NCBI GenBank assembly: GCA_025352145.1
Contig: JANXTY010000070.1
Span: 29,620 to 93,619, forward strand
DNA length: 64,000 bases
Origin: Oxalobacteraceae bacterium
GTDB taxonomy: Bacteria > Pseudomonadota > Gammaproteobacteria > Burkholderiales > Burkholderiaceae_D
Direction: 5' to 3'
A program made the position numbers and the translations under genes. Below are positions 27,209-36,360 of this stretch, one piece after another (the stretch's first letter is position 1; each line of letters begins with the position of its first letter). A model generated the notes under the pieces. It was given only the letters and a program-made list of their open reading frames with translations. It was not told the origin of the DNA and did no database searches.

Positions 27209-27243
27209 CCCGACCTTTGCATCCTTCAGGGATAATCGCGCAG
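27205..27243 (+). repeat. Dispersed repeat, copy B (overlaps the DUF4337 gene stop codon)
   Basis: CTAGCCCGACCTTTGCA is identical to the start of copy A; after a variable patch both copies read ATAATCGCGCAG. The TAG in the first word ends the DUF4337 gene. A little further an 8-bp word (TTTCTGAA) is duplicated at 27265-27280. Confidence 0.75.
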
Positions 27244-27379
27244 GAGTTGGATTGATCAGGAGATTTTCTGAATTTCTGAAGGAGCGTGGCGTTGTTCTAC
27301 CGGCTGACGGAAGAAAATTTTTCTATAAAAAAGACAACCGAAGACTCGCTTAATCTATACAAAAGTCAGACGAATGCAC

Positions 27380-27565
27380 TTATGAATTGCGCCGTGGATA
27401 ACCATCTGCAGTGATCCGTAGCCACACGCGCTCTTTTTCCGGCTCTGTCATGAATACCCAGTTCGCGACCTCTGCCACAGTTCGACCACAGCCCCGGCAT
27501 ACATCGTCGAACGTAGTCGAACAAACTGCGACACAGGGGGTGTCTGAACGACGGCTATTTTGCAT
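27380..27565 (-). CDS. Small DUF1289-domain protein
   Basis: A 61-residue protein, MQNSRRSDTPCVAVCSTTFDDVCRGCGRTVAEVANW..., with four cysteines arranged as in DUF1289 (CxxxC...CxGCGRT), probably binding a metal ion. I use the ATG at 27565, which gives the usual family length; the longer open frame upstream is not protein-like. Function unknown. Confidence 0.88.
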   Translation of the reverse strand: MQNSRRSDTPCVAVCSTTFDDVCRGCGRTVAEVANWVFMTEPEKERVWLRITADGYPRRNS

Positions 27566-27795
27566 AAGTAAAAATGATCTAAAAAATGGGTAGGAGAAGC
27601 TTATTCCAGCGCATACCGGACAGGAGAGCATATCGCATGATTGCAGACAAGGCTCTAATACCCTCTGCACTGACCTCTTTGCATCTAAACGAATAGAACA
27701 TGGGCTGATTATAAGTGAGTGACAGTGCAATTGATGCAGCACCTTCTCATCGGGCAGATCACCGGCATCATGCTACCGACCCATTTAGATAAAAA

Positions 27796-28980
27796 ATGAT
27801 CCTCCATAAATTTCCTATTCTGCGTCAAATTCCACCAAGTATTTGGGCCTTGGGTTTCGTCAGTCTATTGATGGATATTTCCTCTGAAATGATCCATAGC
27901 CTGCTCCCCATTTATATGGTGAGCACATTGGGCGCCAGTGTTTTTGTAATCGGCCTGATCGAGGGGATAGCGGAGGCAACAGCGCTCATTGTTAAAATAT
28001 TCTCTGGAGTACTGAGCGATTATCTCGGCAAACGCAAAACATTGGCTATTATCGGCTACAGCCTAGGCGCATTGACCAAACCCATTTTTGCCCTTGCATC
28101 GAGTACAGGCATCATTCTGGCGGCCCGTATGCTAGACCGCGTCGGCAAAGGTATCCGAGGTGCACCGCGCGACGCTCTGGTGGCCGATATTGCGCCACCC
28201 CATTTGCTGGGAGCTGCATTCGGTTTACGTCAATCACTCGACACAGTTGGCGCATTCCTCGGTCCTTTATTGGCGATAGGCTTAATGCTTTGGTGGGCCA
28301 ACGATTTTCGCGCTATTTTCTGGGTAGCCGTTATTCCCGGATTCCTCGCAGTCGCTCTCTTGATTTTTGGCGTACGCGAACCAGAAAAAAATGCGGATGC
28401 GACCAAGCGCTACAATCCCATCCAATGGGCAAATCTAAAACGATTAGGCAGAGCATACTGGTGGGTGGTATCGATAGGCGCACTAATTACTATGGCGCGC
28501 TTTAGCGAAGCATTTTTGGTGCTACGCGCGATGCAAGGTGGGTTGGCAATGGCATGGATACCCATCATTATGGTCATCATGAATATCGTCTACGCACTCT
28601 CGGCCTACCCATTTGGCAAACTATCTGACAAACTCGGTCCGAAAAAAATATTGACGCTCGGTTTGGTCGTTCTAATCATTGCGGAAATCATTCTGGCCTA
28701 TAGCAACAGCTGGCCCATTGTGATCATCGGTGTGGTGCTATGGGGCTTACATATGGGTCTGACACAGGGACTGCTCGCTGCGATGGTCGCCAAAATAGCT
28801 CCCGAAGACTTACGTGGAACCGCCTTCGGCGTTTTTAATCTGATATGCGGACTGACCATGTTAATCGCCAGCCCCTTGGCTGGGTTGCTGTGGGTTAAAT
28901 TCGGGGCCGCATTTAGCTTTTATTCCGGTGCCGTATTTTGCGTGATGGCACTGATCGCGATAAAACTCAATGCAAATTAA
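27796..28980 (+). CDS. MFS transporter
   Basis: A 394-residue membrane protein with about 12 hydrophobic helices. The loop between helices 2 and 3 carries the MFS signature form GVLSDYLGKRKTLAIIGY, and the second half repeats it as GKLSDKLGPKKILTLG. LDRVGKGIRGAPRDALVADIAPPHLLGAAFGLRQSLDT is typical of a subgroup of uncharacterised proteobacterial MFS proteins. Substrate unknown. The gene stands alone facing the glmM gene. Confidence 0.9.
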   Translation: MILHKFPILRQIPPSIWALGFVSLLMDISSEMIHSLLPIYMVSTLGASVFVIGLIEGIAEATALIVKIFSGVLSDYLGKRKTLAIIGYSLGALTKPIFALASSTGIILAARMLDRVGKGIRGAPRDALVADIAPPHLLGAAFGLRQSLDTVGAFLGPLLAIGLMLWWANDFRAIFWVAVIPGFLAVALLIFGVREPEKNADATKRYNPIQWANLKRLGRAYWWVVSIGALITMARFSEAFLVLRAMQGGLAMAWIPIIMVIMNIVYALSAYPFGKLSDKLGPKKILTLGLVVLIIAEIILAYSNSWPIVIIGVVLWGLHMGLTQGLLAAMVAKIAPEDLRGTAFGVFNLICGLTMLIASPLAGLLWVKFGAAFSFYSGAVFCVMALIAIKLNAN

Positions 28981-29079
28981 CATCCTCAGCATATTTGATC
29001 GTCCCATCACACATTAACGGATGTGATGAAACGGCCTATATTTGAAGGAAGTTCAGCCAGCTATGACCGAAAAAACTAA

Positions 29080-30417
29080 CTAAACAAAAATCTTATCTGC
29101 AATCCGTTTTGCCATCGCTTGCGCATGCACCGCATTTTCGGCTTCTACCATCACCCTGATGAGCGACTCGGTACCGGAGGCGCGAATTAATACCCGGCCG
29201 GTGTCACCCAGCTCACCTTCCACATTTTCTTTTTCCGAGACCATCGCTGCATTTTTTTTCCAGTCGAATCCAGCAGTAACTTTCACGTTGATCAAGGTCT
29301 GCGGATAGAGCGTGAGTTCGCGCACGCATTCTGCCAGGGTCTTGCCGCTGCGTTTCAAGGCGGACAGCACTTGCAATGCCGACACAATGCCATCGCCGGT
29401 GGTGTGCTTGTCGAGGCATAGCAAGTGGCCCGATCCCTCGCCACCGAGCAGCCAGCCACGTTCTTGCAAGACTTCCAGCACGTAACGATCGCCCACCTTG
29501 GCGCGGGCGAAATCGAGGCCCATTTTCTTGAATTTGACTTCTAACGCCATGTTGGTCATCAGTGTACCGACCACGCCAGCCACAGGCCCAGTGGCGATAC
29601 GGTCCATGACCATCATGTACAGCAGCTCGTCACCGTTATAGATGCGCCCTGCCGCATCAACCATGATGAGCCGGTCAGCGTCGCCGTCAAGCGCAATGCC
29701 AAGATCGGCGTGGTTGGCACGCACGGCCAGCGCCAGTGCGTCCGGTGTAGTGGCACCGAAGCCGTCATTGATGTTGAAGCCGTTGGGCTGATTACCGATG
29801 GCGATGACTTCTGCGCCCAGTTCGTGGAATACGTGCGGCGCGATGTGATAGGCCGCCCCATGTGCGCAGTCAACAACCATTTTGAGACCGCGCAAGTCGA
29901 GTTCATTGGGGAAAGTGCTTTTACAAAATTCAATATAGCGGCCTTCTGCATCATCTAGCCGTTTTGCCCGGCCCAGCTTTTCTGCTGCAACACATTCCAT
30001 AGGCACCTCAAGCGCAGCCTCGATAGCTAATTCCACGGCATCAGGCAGCTTGTTGCCGGACGCTGAGAAAAATTTGATGCCGTTGTCTTGGTAGGGATTA
30101 TGGGACGCCGAAATAACCACTCCCGCAGACAAGCGCAACGCGCGGGTCAGATAAGCAATCGCGGGCGTCGGCATAGGCCCGGACAACATGACATCTACGC
30201 CGGCAGCAGCGAAGCCCGCTTCCAGTGCAGCCTCCAGCATGTAGCCGGAAATACGCGTGTCTTTACCGATGAGGACAGTGGGCTTAGCCGTAGCGGTTGC
30301 CGATTGTGCGAGTACTTTTCCTGCGGCATATCCAAGCCGCATCACAAAATCGGGCGTGATCGGCACAGTGCCGACGCACCCGCGAATACCATCGGTACCA
30401 AAATATTTACGTGACAT
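29080..30417 (-). CDS. glmM: Phosphoglucosamine mutase
   Basis: GlmM converts glucosamine-6-phosphate to glucosamine-1-phosphate on the route to UDP-GlcNAc for peptidoglycan and lipopolysaccharide. The 445-residue protein has the N-terminal [10 protein letters not shown], the phosphoserine loop [17 protein letters not shown] (Ser105), the metal loop LDGDADR, the sugar-binding GEGSGH and the phosphate-binding [14 protein letters not shown]. All key residues are present. It follows folP and ftsH in the order seen in Burkholderiales and other proteobacteria. Confidence 0.97.
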   Translation of the reverse strand: MSRKYFGTDGIRGCVGTVPITPDFVMRLGYAAGKVLAQSATATAKPTVLIGKDTRISGYMLEAALEAGFAAAGVDVMLSGPMPTPAIAYLTRALRLSAGVVISASHNPYQDNGIKFFSASGNKLPDAVELAIEAALEVPMECVAAEKLGRAKRLDDAEGRYIEFCKSTFPNELDLRGLKMVVDCAHGAAYHIAPHVFHELGAEVIAIGNQPNGFNINDGFGATTPDALALAVRANHADLGIALDGDADRLIMVDAAGRIYNGDELLYMMVMDRIATGPVAGVVGTLMTNMALEVKFKKMGLDFARAKVGDRYVLEVLQERGWLLGGEGSGHLLCLDKHTTGDGIVSALQVLSALKRSGKTLAECVRELTLYPQTLINVKVTAGFDWKKNAAMVSEKENVEGELGDTGRVLIRASGTESLIRVMVEAENAVHAQAMAKRIADKIFV

Positions 30418-30492
30418 GCTTCTTCCTTATTTTTCTGTTCCTAACCGTGTTTTGGATCAACATCGGCTGTCGCCCGAATTACTTTTTCTCGA

Positions 30493-31359
30493 TTAGCCCA
30501 CCGCTTGCCATACCTTCAAAGCATCCACCGTTTCCGCCACATCATGTACGCGCAAAATTTGCGCGCCGTGCGCTATCGCAACCAAACCAGCGGCTAGGCT
30601 CCCTGCAAGACGGTCTTCCACCAATTTCCCCGTGATGGTACCAATCATCGATTTGCGCGACAAGCCTGCCAATAGCGGCAAATCCAGTTCTGTCTGGATA
30701 CGTCCAATATTTTTGAGCAGAGTCAGGTTGTGCTCCAGTGTTTTCCCAAAACCGAAACCGGGGTCGATGCACAACCGCGACCGCTCGACGCCGACCAATG
30801 CCAGCTCGGCAACGCGTTCATGCAAGAACTCGATGACTTCCCGAACCACGTCCTCATACTGAGGATGCAATTGCATCGTCAATGGATCGCTTTGCATGTG
30901 CATGATACAGAGTGCGCAATCGCTCTCGCTGACAATGCGCAACACATTATCACTGTGATCGTTGTGATCAGCGCGATCGCGACGAAAACCATGAATATCG
31001 TTAATCATATCCACTCCCGCCATCATCGCTTCGCGCATCACTTCTGGTTTGGTAGTATCAATGGATATGGGCTTACCGCAATCGCGCAGGGCATATAACA
31101 CCGGCATGACTCGGCGCAGCTCTTCATCGATCGGCAATGACTTGGCTCCCGGCCTGCTGGACTCGCCACCGACATCAATAATGTCAACACCATCGGCAAT
31201 CATTTGCTCTGCATGCGATAACGCTGCCTCCAACGAATAAAATTGCCCTCCGTCAGAAAATGAATCCGGCGTCACATTCAGCACGCCCATTACCAGCGGC
31301 CTTGCCCCTTCGCCACGCAAGGGGAATCGGTAACGTCCGCAATTGAAGTACTGTCGCAT
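30493..31359 (-). CDS. folP: Dihydropteroate synthase
   Basis: FolP joins para-aminobenzoate to dihydropterin pyrophosphate in folate synthesis and is the target of sulphonamides. The 288-residue protein shows VMGVLNVTPDSFSDGG, VDIIDVGGESSRPGA, and LLAGLSRKSMIGTITG. A somewhat extended, Asp/His-rich loop (RRDRADHNDHSDN, residues about 126-138) follows INDIHGF; this region is variable in the family. It lies between ftsH and glmM, with a terminator separating it from ftsH. Confidence 0.96.
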   Translation of the reverse strand: MRQYFNCGRYRFPLRGEGARPLVMGVLNVTPDSFSDGGQFYSLEAALSHAEQMIADGVDIIDVGGESSRPGAKSLPIDEELRRVMPVLYALRDCGKPISIDTTKPEVMREAMMAGVDMINDIHGFRRDRADHNDHSDNVLRIVSESDCALCIMHMQSDPLTMQLHPQYEDVVREVIEFLHERVAELALVGVERSRLCIDPGFGFGKTLEHNLTLLKNIGRIQTELDLPLLAGLSRKSMIGTITGKLVEDRLAGSLAAGLVAIAHGAQILRVHDVAETVDALKVWQAVG

Positions 31360-31374
31360 CGACTGTATTTTACA

Positions 31375-31406
31375 AATAAAAAGGGTGAGAACAGATTCTC
31401 ACCCTT
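31375..31406 (-). terminator. Rho-independent terminator behind ftsH
   Basis: AAGGGTGAGAA (31381-31391) pairs perfectly with TTCTCACCCTT (31396-31406) around a four-base loop; on the minus strand five U follow. It lies between ftsH and folP, so folP and glmM probably rely on read-through or their own promoter in a very short space. Confidence 0.88.
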
Positions 31407-31460
31407 GACTTGATCATGACTTGAGCAAATAGACTTAATCAGATAAAAACTACACCAGAA

Positions 31461-33344
31461 TCATGCCGGAGCAGTTGCACTCGGCGAGATGTCTCCCGGC
31501 TTGTTATCCGAAGTAGGCCGTTTTGCGGGAATCCCTGTCTTGGGCAAGCGTGGCTCACGTCCTTCCATGATGTCGTTGATCTGGTCGGCGTCAATCGTTT
31601 CCCACTCTAATAACGCCTTGGCCATGACTTCAACCTTGTCGCGATTCTCCTCCAACAATTTGCGAGAGAGCGCATATTGTGTGTCAAGAATATTCCGAAT
31701 TTCGGCATCGACTTTTTGTTGCGTCACTTCGGATATCGTTTTAGAGGCGCCACCAAAAAATCCTTCATTTTGACTGTCTTCGTAAACCATCACGCCCATG
31801 CTGTCCGACATACCGAAACGGGTCACCATAGAACGCGCCAACTTGGTAGCGCGCGAAAAATCGTTGGATGCACCGGTAGACATCTGACCGACGAAAATTT
31901 CCTCAGCGATCCGGCCGCCAAACAAAATAGAAATTTCCTCCAGCATTTTATCTTTGTATCCGCTAAGCTGGTCATGCTCAGGTAATTGCCACGTCAGGCC
32001 AAGCGCCCAACCGCGTGGCATGATGGTCACTTTATGCACCGGATCGGCCTTCGGCAACAGCTTGGCCACTACTGCATGGCCTGATTCGTGGTACGCCGTA
32101 TTGCGCCGCTCCTCTTCACGCATAACCATGGATTTACGCTCAGGGCCCATGTAAATCTTATCTTTTGCATCTTCAAAATCCTGCATCTCCACCAGACGCT
32201 TATTACGGCGCGCTGCGAACAAGGCTGCCTCGTTGACAAGATTAGCCAAATCCGCGCCGGAGAAACCCGGAGTGCCGCGCGCCAGAATATCTGCCTTCAC
32301 ATCAGGAGCTATAGGCACTTTACGCATATGCACCAAAAGAATTTGTTCCCGTCCGCGAATATCGGGCAATCCGACCATCACCTGACGGTCAAAACGACCA
32401 GGGCGCAGCAGCGCTTTATCGAGGACATCTGCGCGATTAGTCGCTGCAACCACAATGACACCGGAACTAGCTTCGAAGCCATCCATCTCCACTAGCAACT
32501 GATTCAGTGTTTGTTCACGTTCGTCGTTGCCGCCACCCATGCCCGCACCACGCTGACGTCCGACGGCATCAATTTCATCAATAAAAATAATACAGGGCGA
32601 TTGTTTTTTCGCGTTTTCAAACATATCGCGCACACGGGACGCACCCACACCCACAAACATCTCGACAAAATCAGAGCCGGAAATTGAGAAAAAAGGGACT
32701 TTCGCTTCACCGGCAATCGCACGCGCCAATAAGGTTTTGCCTGTACCGGGAGGGCCCACCATCAACACACCGCGAGGAATACGTCCTCCCAATTTTTGGA
32801 ACTTGGTTGGATCGCGCAAGAAATCGACAATCTCATTAACTTCTTCTTTGGCCTCATCGCAACCCGCAACATCAGCAAAAGTGACCGTATTATTACTTTC
32901 GTCCACCATTTTCGCTTTGGATTTACCAAATGAAAATGCACCGCCTTTACCGCCACCTTGCATTTGGCGCATAAAAAATATCCACACGCCAATCAATAGC
33001 AACATCGGAAACCATGAGATAAACACCTGCTGCAAAAAGGACGCTTCTTCAGGTGGTTTGATGTCGAAACGAACACCATTGTCACGCAAATCACCAATCA
33101 AGCCCCGATCCAGAAGGGTAGCTGTCGCCCTCACTCTATCGCCATCGGTTTTGGTCGCGGTAATCACCGCGCCTTCGATCACAACATCTTTGATGCGCTT
33201 GGCTTTTACTTCGTCGAGCAAATCAGAATAGGCGATGGGCTTCACTCCACCCGAAGCACCGTGCCCGTCAAAGTTTTTGAAAACCATGAACAGAACCAGA
33301 GCAACGACCACCCAGATAGCGGCTTTGGGAAACATATTATTCAC
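31461..33344 (-). CDS. ftsH: ATP-dependent zinc metalloprotease FtsH
   Basis: FtsH is the essential inner-membrane protease that degrades misfolded membrane proteins and regulators such as LpxC. The 627-residue protein has two membrane helices (about 7-24 and 105-125) around a small periplasmic domain, Walker A GPPGTGKT (197-204), Walker [11 protein letters not shown] (251-260), second region of homology [20 protein letters not shown] and zinc site HESGH (419-423). Length and motifs are complete. It lies behind rlmE as in many proteobacteria, though here about 500 bases apart. Confidence 0.98.
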   Translation of the reverse strand: MNNMFPKAAIWVVVALVLFMVFKNFDGHGASGGVKPIAYSDLLDEVKAKRIKDVVIEGAVITATKTDGDRVRATATLLDRGLIGDLRDNGVRFDIKPPEEASFLQQVFISWFPMLLLIGVWIFFMRQMQGGGKGGAFSFGKSKAKMVDESNNTVTFADVAGCDEAKEEVNEIVDFLRDPTKFQKLGGRIPRGVLMVGPPGTGKTLLARAIAGEAKVPFFSISGSDFVEMFVGVGASRVRDMFENAKKQSPCIIFIDEIDAVGRQRGAGMGGGNDEREQTLNQLLVEMDGFEASSGVIVVAATNRADVLDKALLRPGRFDRQVMVGLPDIRGREQILLVHMRKVPIAPDVKADILARGTPGFSGADLANLVNEAALFAARRNKRLVEMQDFEDAKDKIYMGPERKSMVMREEERRNTAYHESGHAVVAKLLPKADPVHKVTIMPRGWALGLTWQLPEHDQLSGYKDKMLEEISILFGGRIAEEIFVGQMSTGASNDFSRATKLARSMVTRFGMSDSMGVMVYEDSQNEGFFGGASKTISEVTQQKVDAEIRNILDTQYALSRKLLEENRDKVEVMAKALLEWETIDADQINDIMEGREPRLPKTGIPAKRPTSDNKPGDISPSATAPA

Positions 33345-33546
33345 TTGAACTCCTTAGACGCAAAAAGCGCCGTTTACGCATGTGTACAGGGAACAATTTT
33401 ACCCGTAATGACTCGCCCTTACTAGCCGAAGATGAGCGTATTTACCTAGTACCACAACTTCACTACAACTTCACTGCAGAAGGAAAATTAAGAAAGAAAG
33501 GGTAAATTAATACAAATTGCTCGCACTTGCCAAATAATCTATTTAT

Positions 33547-33568
33547 CGTTAGTCTGCCGTTAGTCTGC
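33547..33568. repeat. 11-bp perfect tandem duplication
   Basis: CGTTAGTCTGC occurs twice without spacer in the rlmE-ftsH gap. Confidence 0.9.
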
Positions 33569-33677
33569 TAATTTATCCACCTGTTTGAATGCAAACACCA
33601 CCAGCCAGACCCCTCTCGCTCTTTGGATAAATTATATGAACCCTGGCTTGTCTTTTAATTCGCCAAAAAACATCTTT

Positions 33678-33704
33678 GGTGGGTGGAACGCTACGATGCC
33701 CACC
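33678..33704. repeat. Hairpin of the GGTGGG...CCCACC type
   Basis: GGTGGG and CCCACC can pair around a 15-base loop containing GGAACGCTACGATG. It resembles the widespread proteobacterial intergenic hairpins built on GGTGGGN...CCCACC. Not a terminator: no U run follows on either strand. Confidence 0.5.
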
Positions 33705-33845
33705 CAGAAAATTTCCTTACAAACTACAATGCTGCACGATCATCTCCCCAATTTACGCAAAAATCGGGCTAGGAACAAAAACCATATTGGAGAATGTGTG
33801 GTTAAACGCCACCAAATCAAGGGGAACCTCAAAATTAAGGCAAAT

Positions 33846-34490
33846 TTATGCAGCGTGTTTTAATGTTTTCCCTAGTAAAAAAATCTCGGAAGACTTGTCC
33901 CTGCTCGCTTTCGGTTTTTTGGAGGACACACTGACAAACTCCCTCTTAAATTTTTCTACAATCTGACTGTAGCCGGTTCCGTTGAAACATTTCACTAAAA
34001 GTGATCCAGAAGGTTTCATATGCAATTGCGCAAACTCAATCGCCAAATCAATGATGTGTTCCATGCGCGCAGCATCTGCCGTCGGTATGCCGGACAAATT
34101 GGGTGCCATGTCAGACAACACCACATCTGCCTTGCGCCCATCTAAAATCACTTCCAATTGCCGCAAAGATTTAGACTCCCGAAAATCACCAAGAATAAAA
34201 TTTACGTCCGCGATGGGTTCCATAGGTAGCATATCGAGTCCGATGACAGTGCCGTTGATGCCACCGCCATTTTGGCCCGCCAGCTTGTTGCGCACATATT
34301 GCGACCAGCTACCTGGTGTAGAACCAAGGTCGACAATGATCTGCCCCGGCTTGATCAATTTTTCAGATTCGTCGATCTCTTTGAGCTTGTAAGCGGCTCG
34401 GGCGCGATAGCCCTCTTTCTGGGCAAGCTTCACATAGGGGTCGTTAATGTGATCATGCAGCCAGTTTTTGTTTAATTTCTTCTTTGCCAT
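33846..34490 (-). CDS. rlmE: 23S rRNA 2'-O-methyltransferase RlmE (FtsJ/RrmJ)
   Basis: RlmE methylates U2552 of 23S rRNA during 50S maturation. The 214-residue protein has the SAM-binding loop [14 protein letters not shown], the catalytic K-D-K-E set recognisable in [29 protein letters not shown] and the C-terminal region [17 protein letters not shown]. Slight Ser for Ala at the usual DLGAAPG loop is within family variation. It is divergent from yhbY, another ribosome-maturation gene, and upstream of ftsH. Confidence 0.96.
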   Translation of the reverse strand: MAKKKLNKNWLHDHINDPYVKLAQKEGYRARAAYKLKEIDESEKLIKPGQIIVDLGSTPGSWSQYVRNKLAGQNGGGINGTVIGLDMLPMEPIADVNFILGDFRESKSLRQLEVILDGRKADVVLSDMAPNLSGIPTADAARMEHIIDLAIEFAQLHMKPSGSLLVKCFNGTGYSQIVEKFKREFVSVSSKKPKASRDKSSEIFLLGKTLKHAA

Positions 34491-34593
34491 TCGCGTAGAA
34501 TACTATCTTTATCATTTTGGGACAGAACTGCTCGAGGCGATTAAGAGATTAATGCGTCGAATGATTCGGTCCCGGTTATTTTGTAAGGTTTTT

Positions 34594-35064
34594 ATGAAAC
34601 TCACCCCTGCGCAGCGCAGCGTTTTGCGTGCTGAAGCACATGCCATCAAGCCAGTGGTTATTGTTGGCGAAGCGGGCCTGACGCCTGCGGTGCTCAAAGA
34701 AATTGACGCGAGCCTAAACTCGCATGGCCTCATCAAAGTACGTGTCTTTGGTGACGATCGCGAAGCGCGCATCACAATGTATGAAACCATTTGCACAGAC
34801 CTGCGCGCCGCGCCGGTACAACATATCGGCAAGCTTCTGGTTGTCTACCGTCCTAAAAAAGATGCGCCGAAAGAACGTAGTGAAAGAACCGGAAAAGGAT
34901 TGCGTGAAGTCACCATCGTTAAGCCCAGTCCCAGCGGAACTAAGCGCCCATCCGTCACCAAAGTGATGGTCAAAGGCAATGAACGCGTTACGCAAGGGGG
35001 CAACATCAAGCGCGCCAAACCGCGTCAGGCAAGCTCCAAAAAAAGCGCCTTGGGTAGTAAATAA
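34594..35064 (+). CDS. yhbY: YhbY-type RNA-binding protein (CRM domain)
   Basis: A 156-residue protein. Residues 1-95 form a CRM domain: MKLTPAQRSVLRAEAHAIKPVVIVGEAGLTPAVLKEIDASL, with the GxxG-like loop and VRVFGDDREAR. YhbY binds 50S precursors in E. coli. The last 60 residues are a basic, low-complexity tail (GTKRPSVTKVMVKGNERV...), longer than in the 97-residue E. coli protein but common in betaproteobacteria. TAAGG precedes the ATG at 34594; the open frame further upstream covers the divergent promoter region with rlmE. Confidence 0.92.
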   Translation: MKLTPAQRSVLRAEAHAIKPVVIVGEAGLTPAVLKEIDASLNSHGLIKVRVFGDDREARITMYETICTDLRAAPVQHIGKLLVVYRPKKDAPKERSERTGKGLREVTIVKPSPSGTKRPSVTKVMVKGNERVTQGGNIKRAKPRQASSKKSALGSK

Positions 35065-35146
35065 GGTTCGGCACACTTGAATGCGTTGTCATATCGATCT
35101 CCTATCGATTCCCTACGCTAGCACCGACACACGTACCATCGGCATT

Positions 35147-35177
35147 AGCCGAACCAGTTGTATCACGAGGTTCGGCT
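35147..35177. repeat. Hairpin between convergent yhbY and DUF4149 genes
   Basis: AGCCGAACC (35147-35155) pairs with GGTTCGGCT (35169-35177), the latter touching the stop codon of the minus-strand gene. A third copy of GGTTCGGC stands just behind the yhbY stop codon (35066). It may act as a two-way transcription stop, though U runs are weak. Confidence 0.6.
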
Positions 35178-35635
35178 TAACGAATTTTAATGATGAGTAC
35201 CGCAGCCATCAGACTTTGAACCAAGTAAATCATGCTGGAAATACCGTGCAAAAGACTAAATTTCATCTGAACATCTGACGCCATCACCCCACTCGCCCCA
35301 CCAGCGTGGCGCAACTCAGCCATAAACGGTTGAAGTCCGAAATGCACGACTACGGCGCAGCCCAGCATAACAATCACCACCAGCAACAAGCTCCTGCGCT
35401 CTTTAGGCTCAAAATTGTGAGCCGCCGCGATCATCAGCCCCAGCAACAACAGCGCACAACACACGGACAACCAAGCCTGCACCGAAAACAAACTAGCCGC
35501 GATTGTTCCCGCCAATACTCTGTCGTGCAAAGTCGCAAACAAGGTTGGTACAGCCAGATAACCCACTCCCCACAAACTTCCCGCCCACAAGGTCGCGATC
35601 AGCACTCTGGCGCGCGCAATCCACCTGTATTTCAA
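35177..35635 (-). CDS. DUF4149 integral membrane protein
   Basis: A 152-residue protein with four hydrophobic helices; [40 protein letters not shown] near the start and a conserved late [17 protein letters not shown] are typical of DUF4149 proteins. Its start overlaps the stop of greA by four bases, a linkage usual in Burkholderiales. Function unknown. Confidence 0.9.
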   Translation of the reverse strand: MKYRWIARARVLIATLWAGSLWGVGYLAVPTLFATLHDRVLAGTIAASLFSVQAWLSVCCALLLLGLMIAAAHNFEPKERRSLLLVVIVMLGCAVVVHFGLQPFMAELRHAGGASGVMASDVQMKFSLLHGISSMIYLVQSLMAAVLIIKIR

Positions 35636-36108
35636 ATGTAACGCACTTCAATAATTTCATATTCCCGAACACCCGACGGTGCTTGCACACCCACCACATC
35701 GCCCGCATATTTTCCAATTAATGCGCGCGCGATGGGAGAAGTGATGGAGACTTTCAATTCCTTGAGATCAGCTTCATCAATGCCCACAATTTGGTAAGTC
35801 ACTTTTTGCCCCGATTCAAGATCTTCAAGATAGACCGTGGATGCAAATACAACACGCCCGTCTGCTTCAAGCGTGGTTGGATCGATAATTTGCGAGGAAC
35901 TTAGTTTGCCTTCCAGTTCGGCAATGCGGCCTTCGACAAAACTCTGGCGTTCTTTTGCTGCATCATATTCTGCATTCTCCGACAGATCGCCATGCGAACG
36001 TGCCTCAGCAATTGCATCGATCACAATGCGCCGCTCTTTAGTTTTCAGCTGATGCAATTCTTCTTTAAGAAGTTCAGCGCCATGTTTGGTAATCGGTGTA
36101 GTACTCAT
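35632..36108 (-). CDS. greA: Transcription elongation factor GreA
   Basis: GreA enters the secondary channel of stalled RNA polymerase and stimulates transcript cleavage. The 158-residue protein has the N-terminal coiled coil with the acidic tip [22 protein letters not shown] and the C-terminal domain ending in [34 protein letters not shown]. All residues at the tip (D and E of DLSENAEY) are present. It follows carB after 250 bases that hold a mobile-like element and a large hairpin. Confidence 0.97.
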   Translation of the reverse strand: MSTTPITKHGAELLKEELHQLKTKERRIVIDAIAEARSHGDLSENAEYDAAKERQSFVEGRIAELEGKLSSSQIIDPTTLEADGRVVFASTVYLEDLESGQKVTYQIVGIDEADLKELKVSITSPIARALIGKYAGDVVGVQAPSGVREYEIIEVRYI

Positions 36109-36130
36109 TTTTTTTCAACTATGTAAAATC

Positions 36131-36182
36131 GCAGAGGTCACAAATAACATCGGATCTACTCGATGCCTTTTGTGACCTCTGC
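36131..36182. repeat. Long hairpin in the greA leader
   Basis: GCAGAGGTCACAAA (36131-36144) pairs perfectly with TTTGTGACCTCTGC (36169-36182); inside, CATCG pairs with CGATG. The 14-bp stem lies about 20 bases upstream of the greA start. On the minus strand GATTTTAC follows, a weak U run. It may be an attenuator or a terminator for carB with greA starting anew. Confidence 0.75.
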
Positions 36183-36209
36183 AATGAAGATTTAAAATTT
36201 ACCTCAGAA

Positions 36210-36357
36210 GTCGTTCAGAAATAAATGTGCCGTTGGCAATTCTGCCAGAATGCGATGCAAAGCAAGAGGAGGAATCATAGCAAGCTATAGCGAGAACGAA
36301 CAACGCTGCAACATACTCGCCAGAATTGACCAACTGTGACAGTTATTTTTAACGGCC
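36210..36357. mobile_element. Foldback element E2, about 148 bp, related to E1
   Basis: The left end GTCGTTCAGAAATAA (36210-36224) is identical to E1. The right end (TTATTTTTAACGGCC) is a degenerate version of E1's. The arms continue to pair inward: GTTGGCAATTCTGCCAG on the left against CGCCAGAATTGACCAAC on the right. The core GAATCATAGC...ACGAACAACGCTGC matches E1's. The element lies four bases behind the carB stop codon, between carB and greA. Confidence 0.75.
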
Positions 36358-36360
36358 TCC

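Larger units (their letters stand above)
33345..33845. other. Unusually long gap between rlmE and ftsH
   Basis: Some 500 bases separate two genes that are normally close. It holds an 11-bp tandem duplication (CGTTAGTCTGC, 33547-33568) and a hairpin GGTGGG...CCCACC (33678-33704). The overlapping small open frames show no protein-like character. It presumably carries the ftsH promoter, which I could not fix. Confidence 0.5.

Noticed and set aside
27244..27380. Possible remnant gene behind repeat copy B (CTGAAGGAGCGTGGCGTTG)
   Set aside because: Frames are short and broken and no family could be recognised; left as intergenic.
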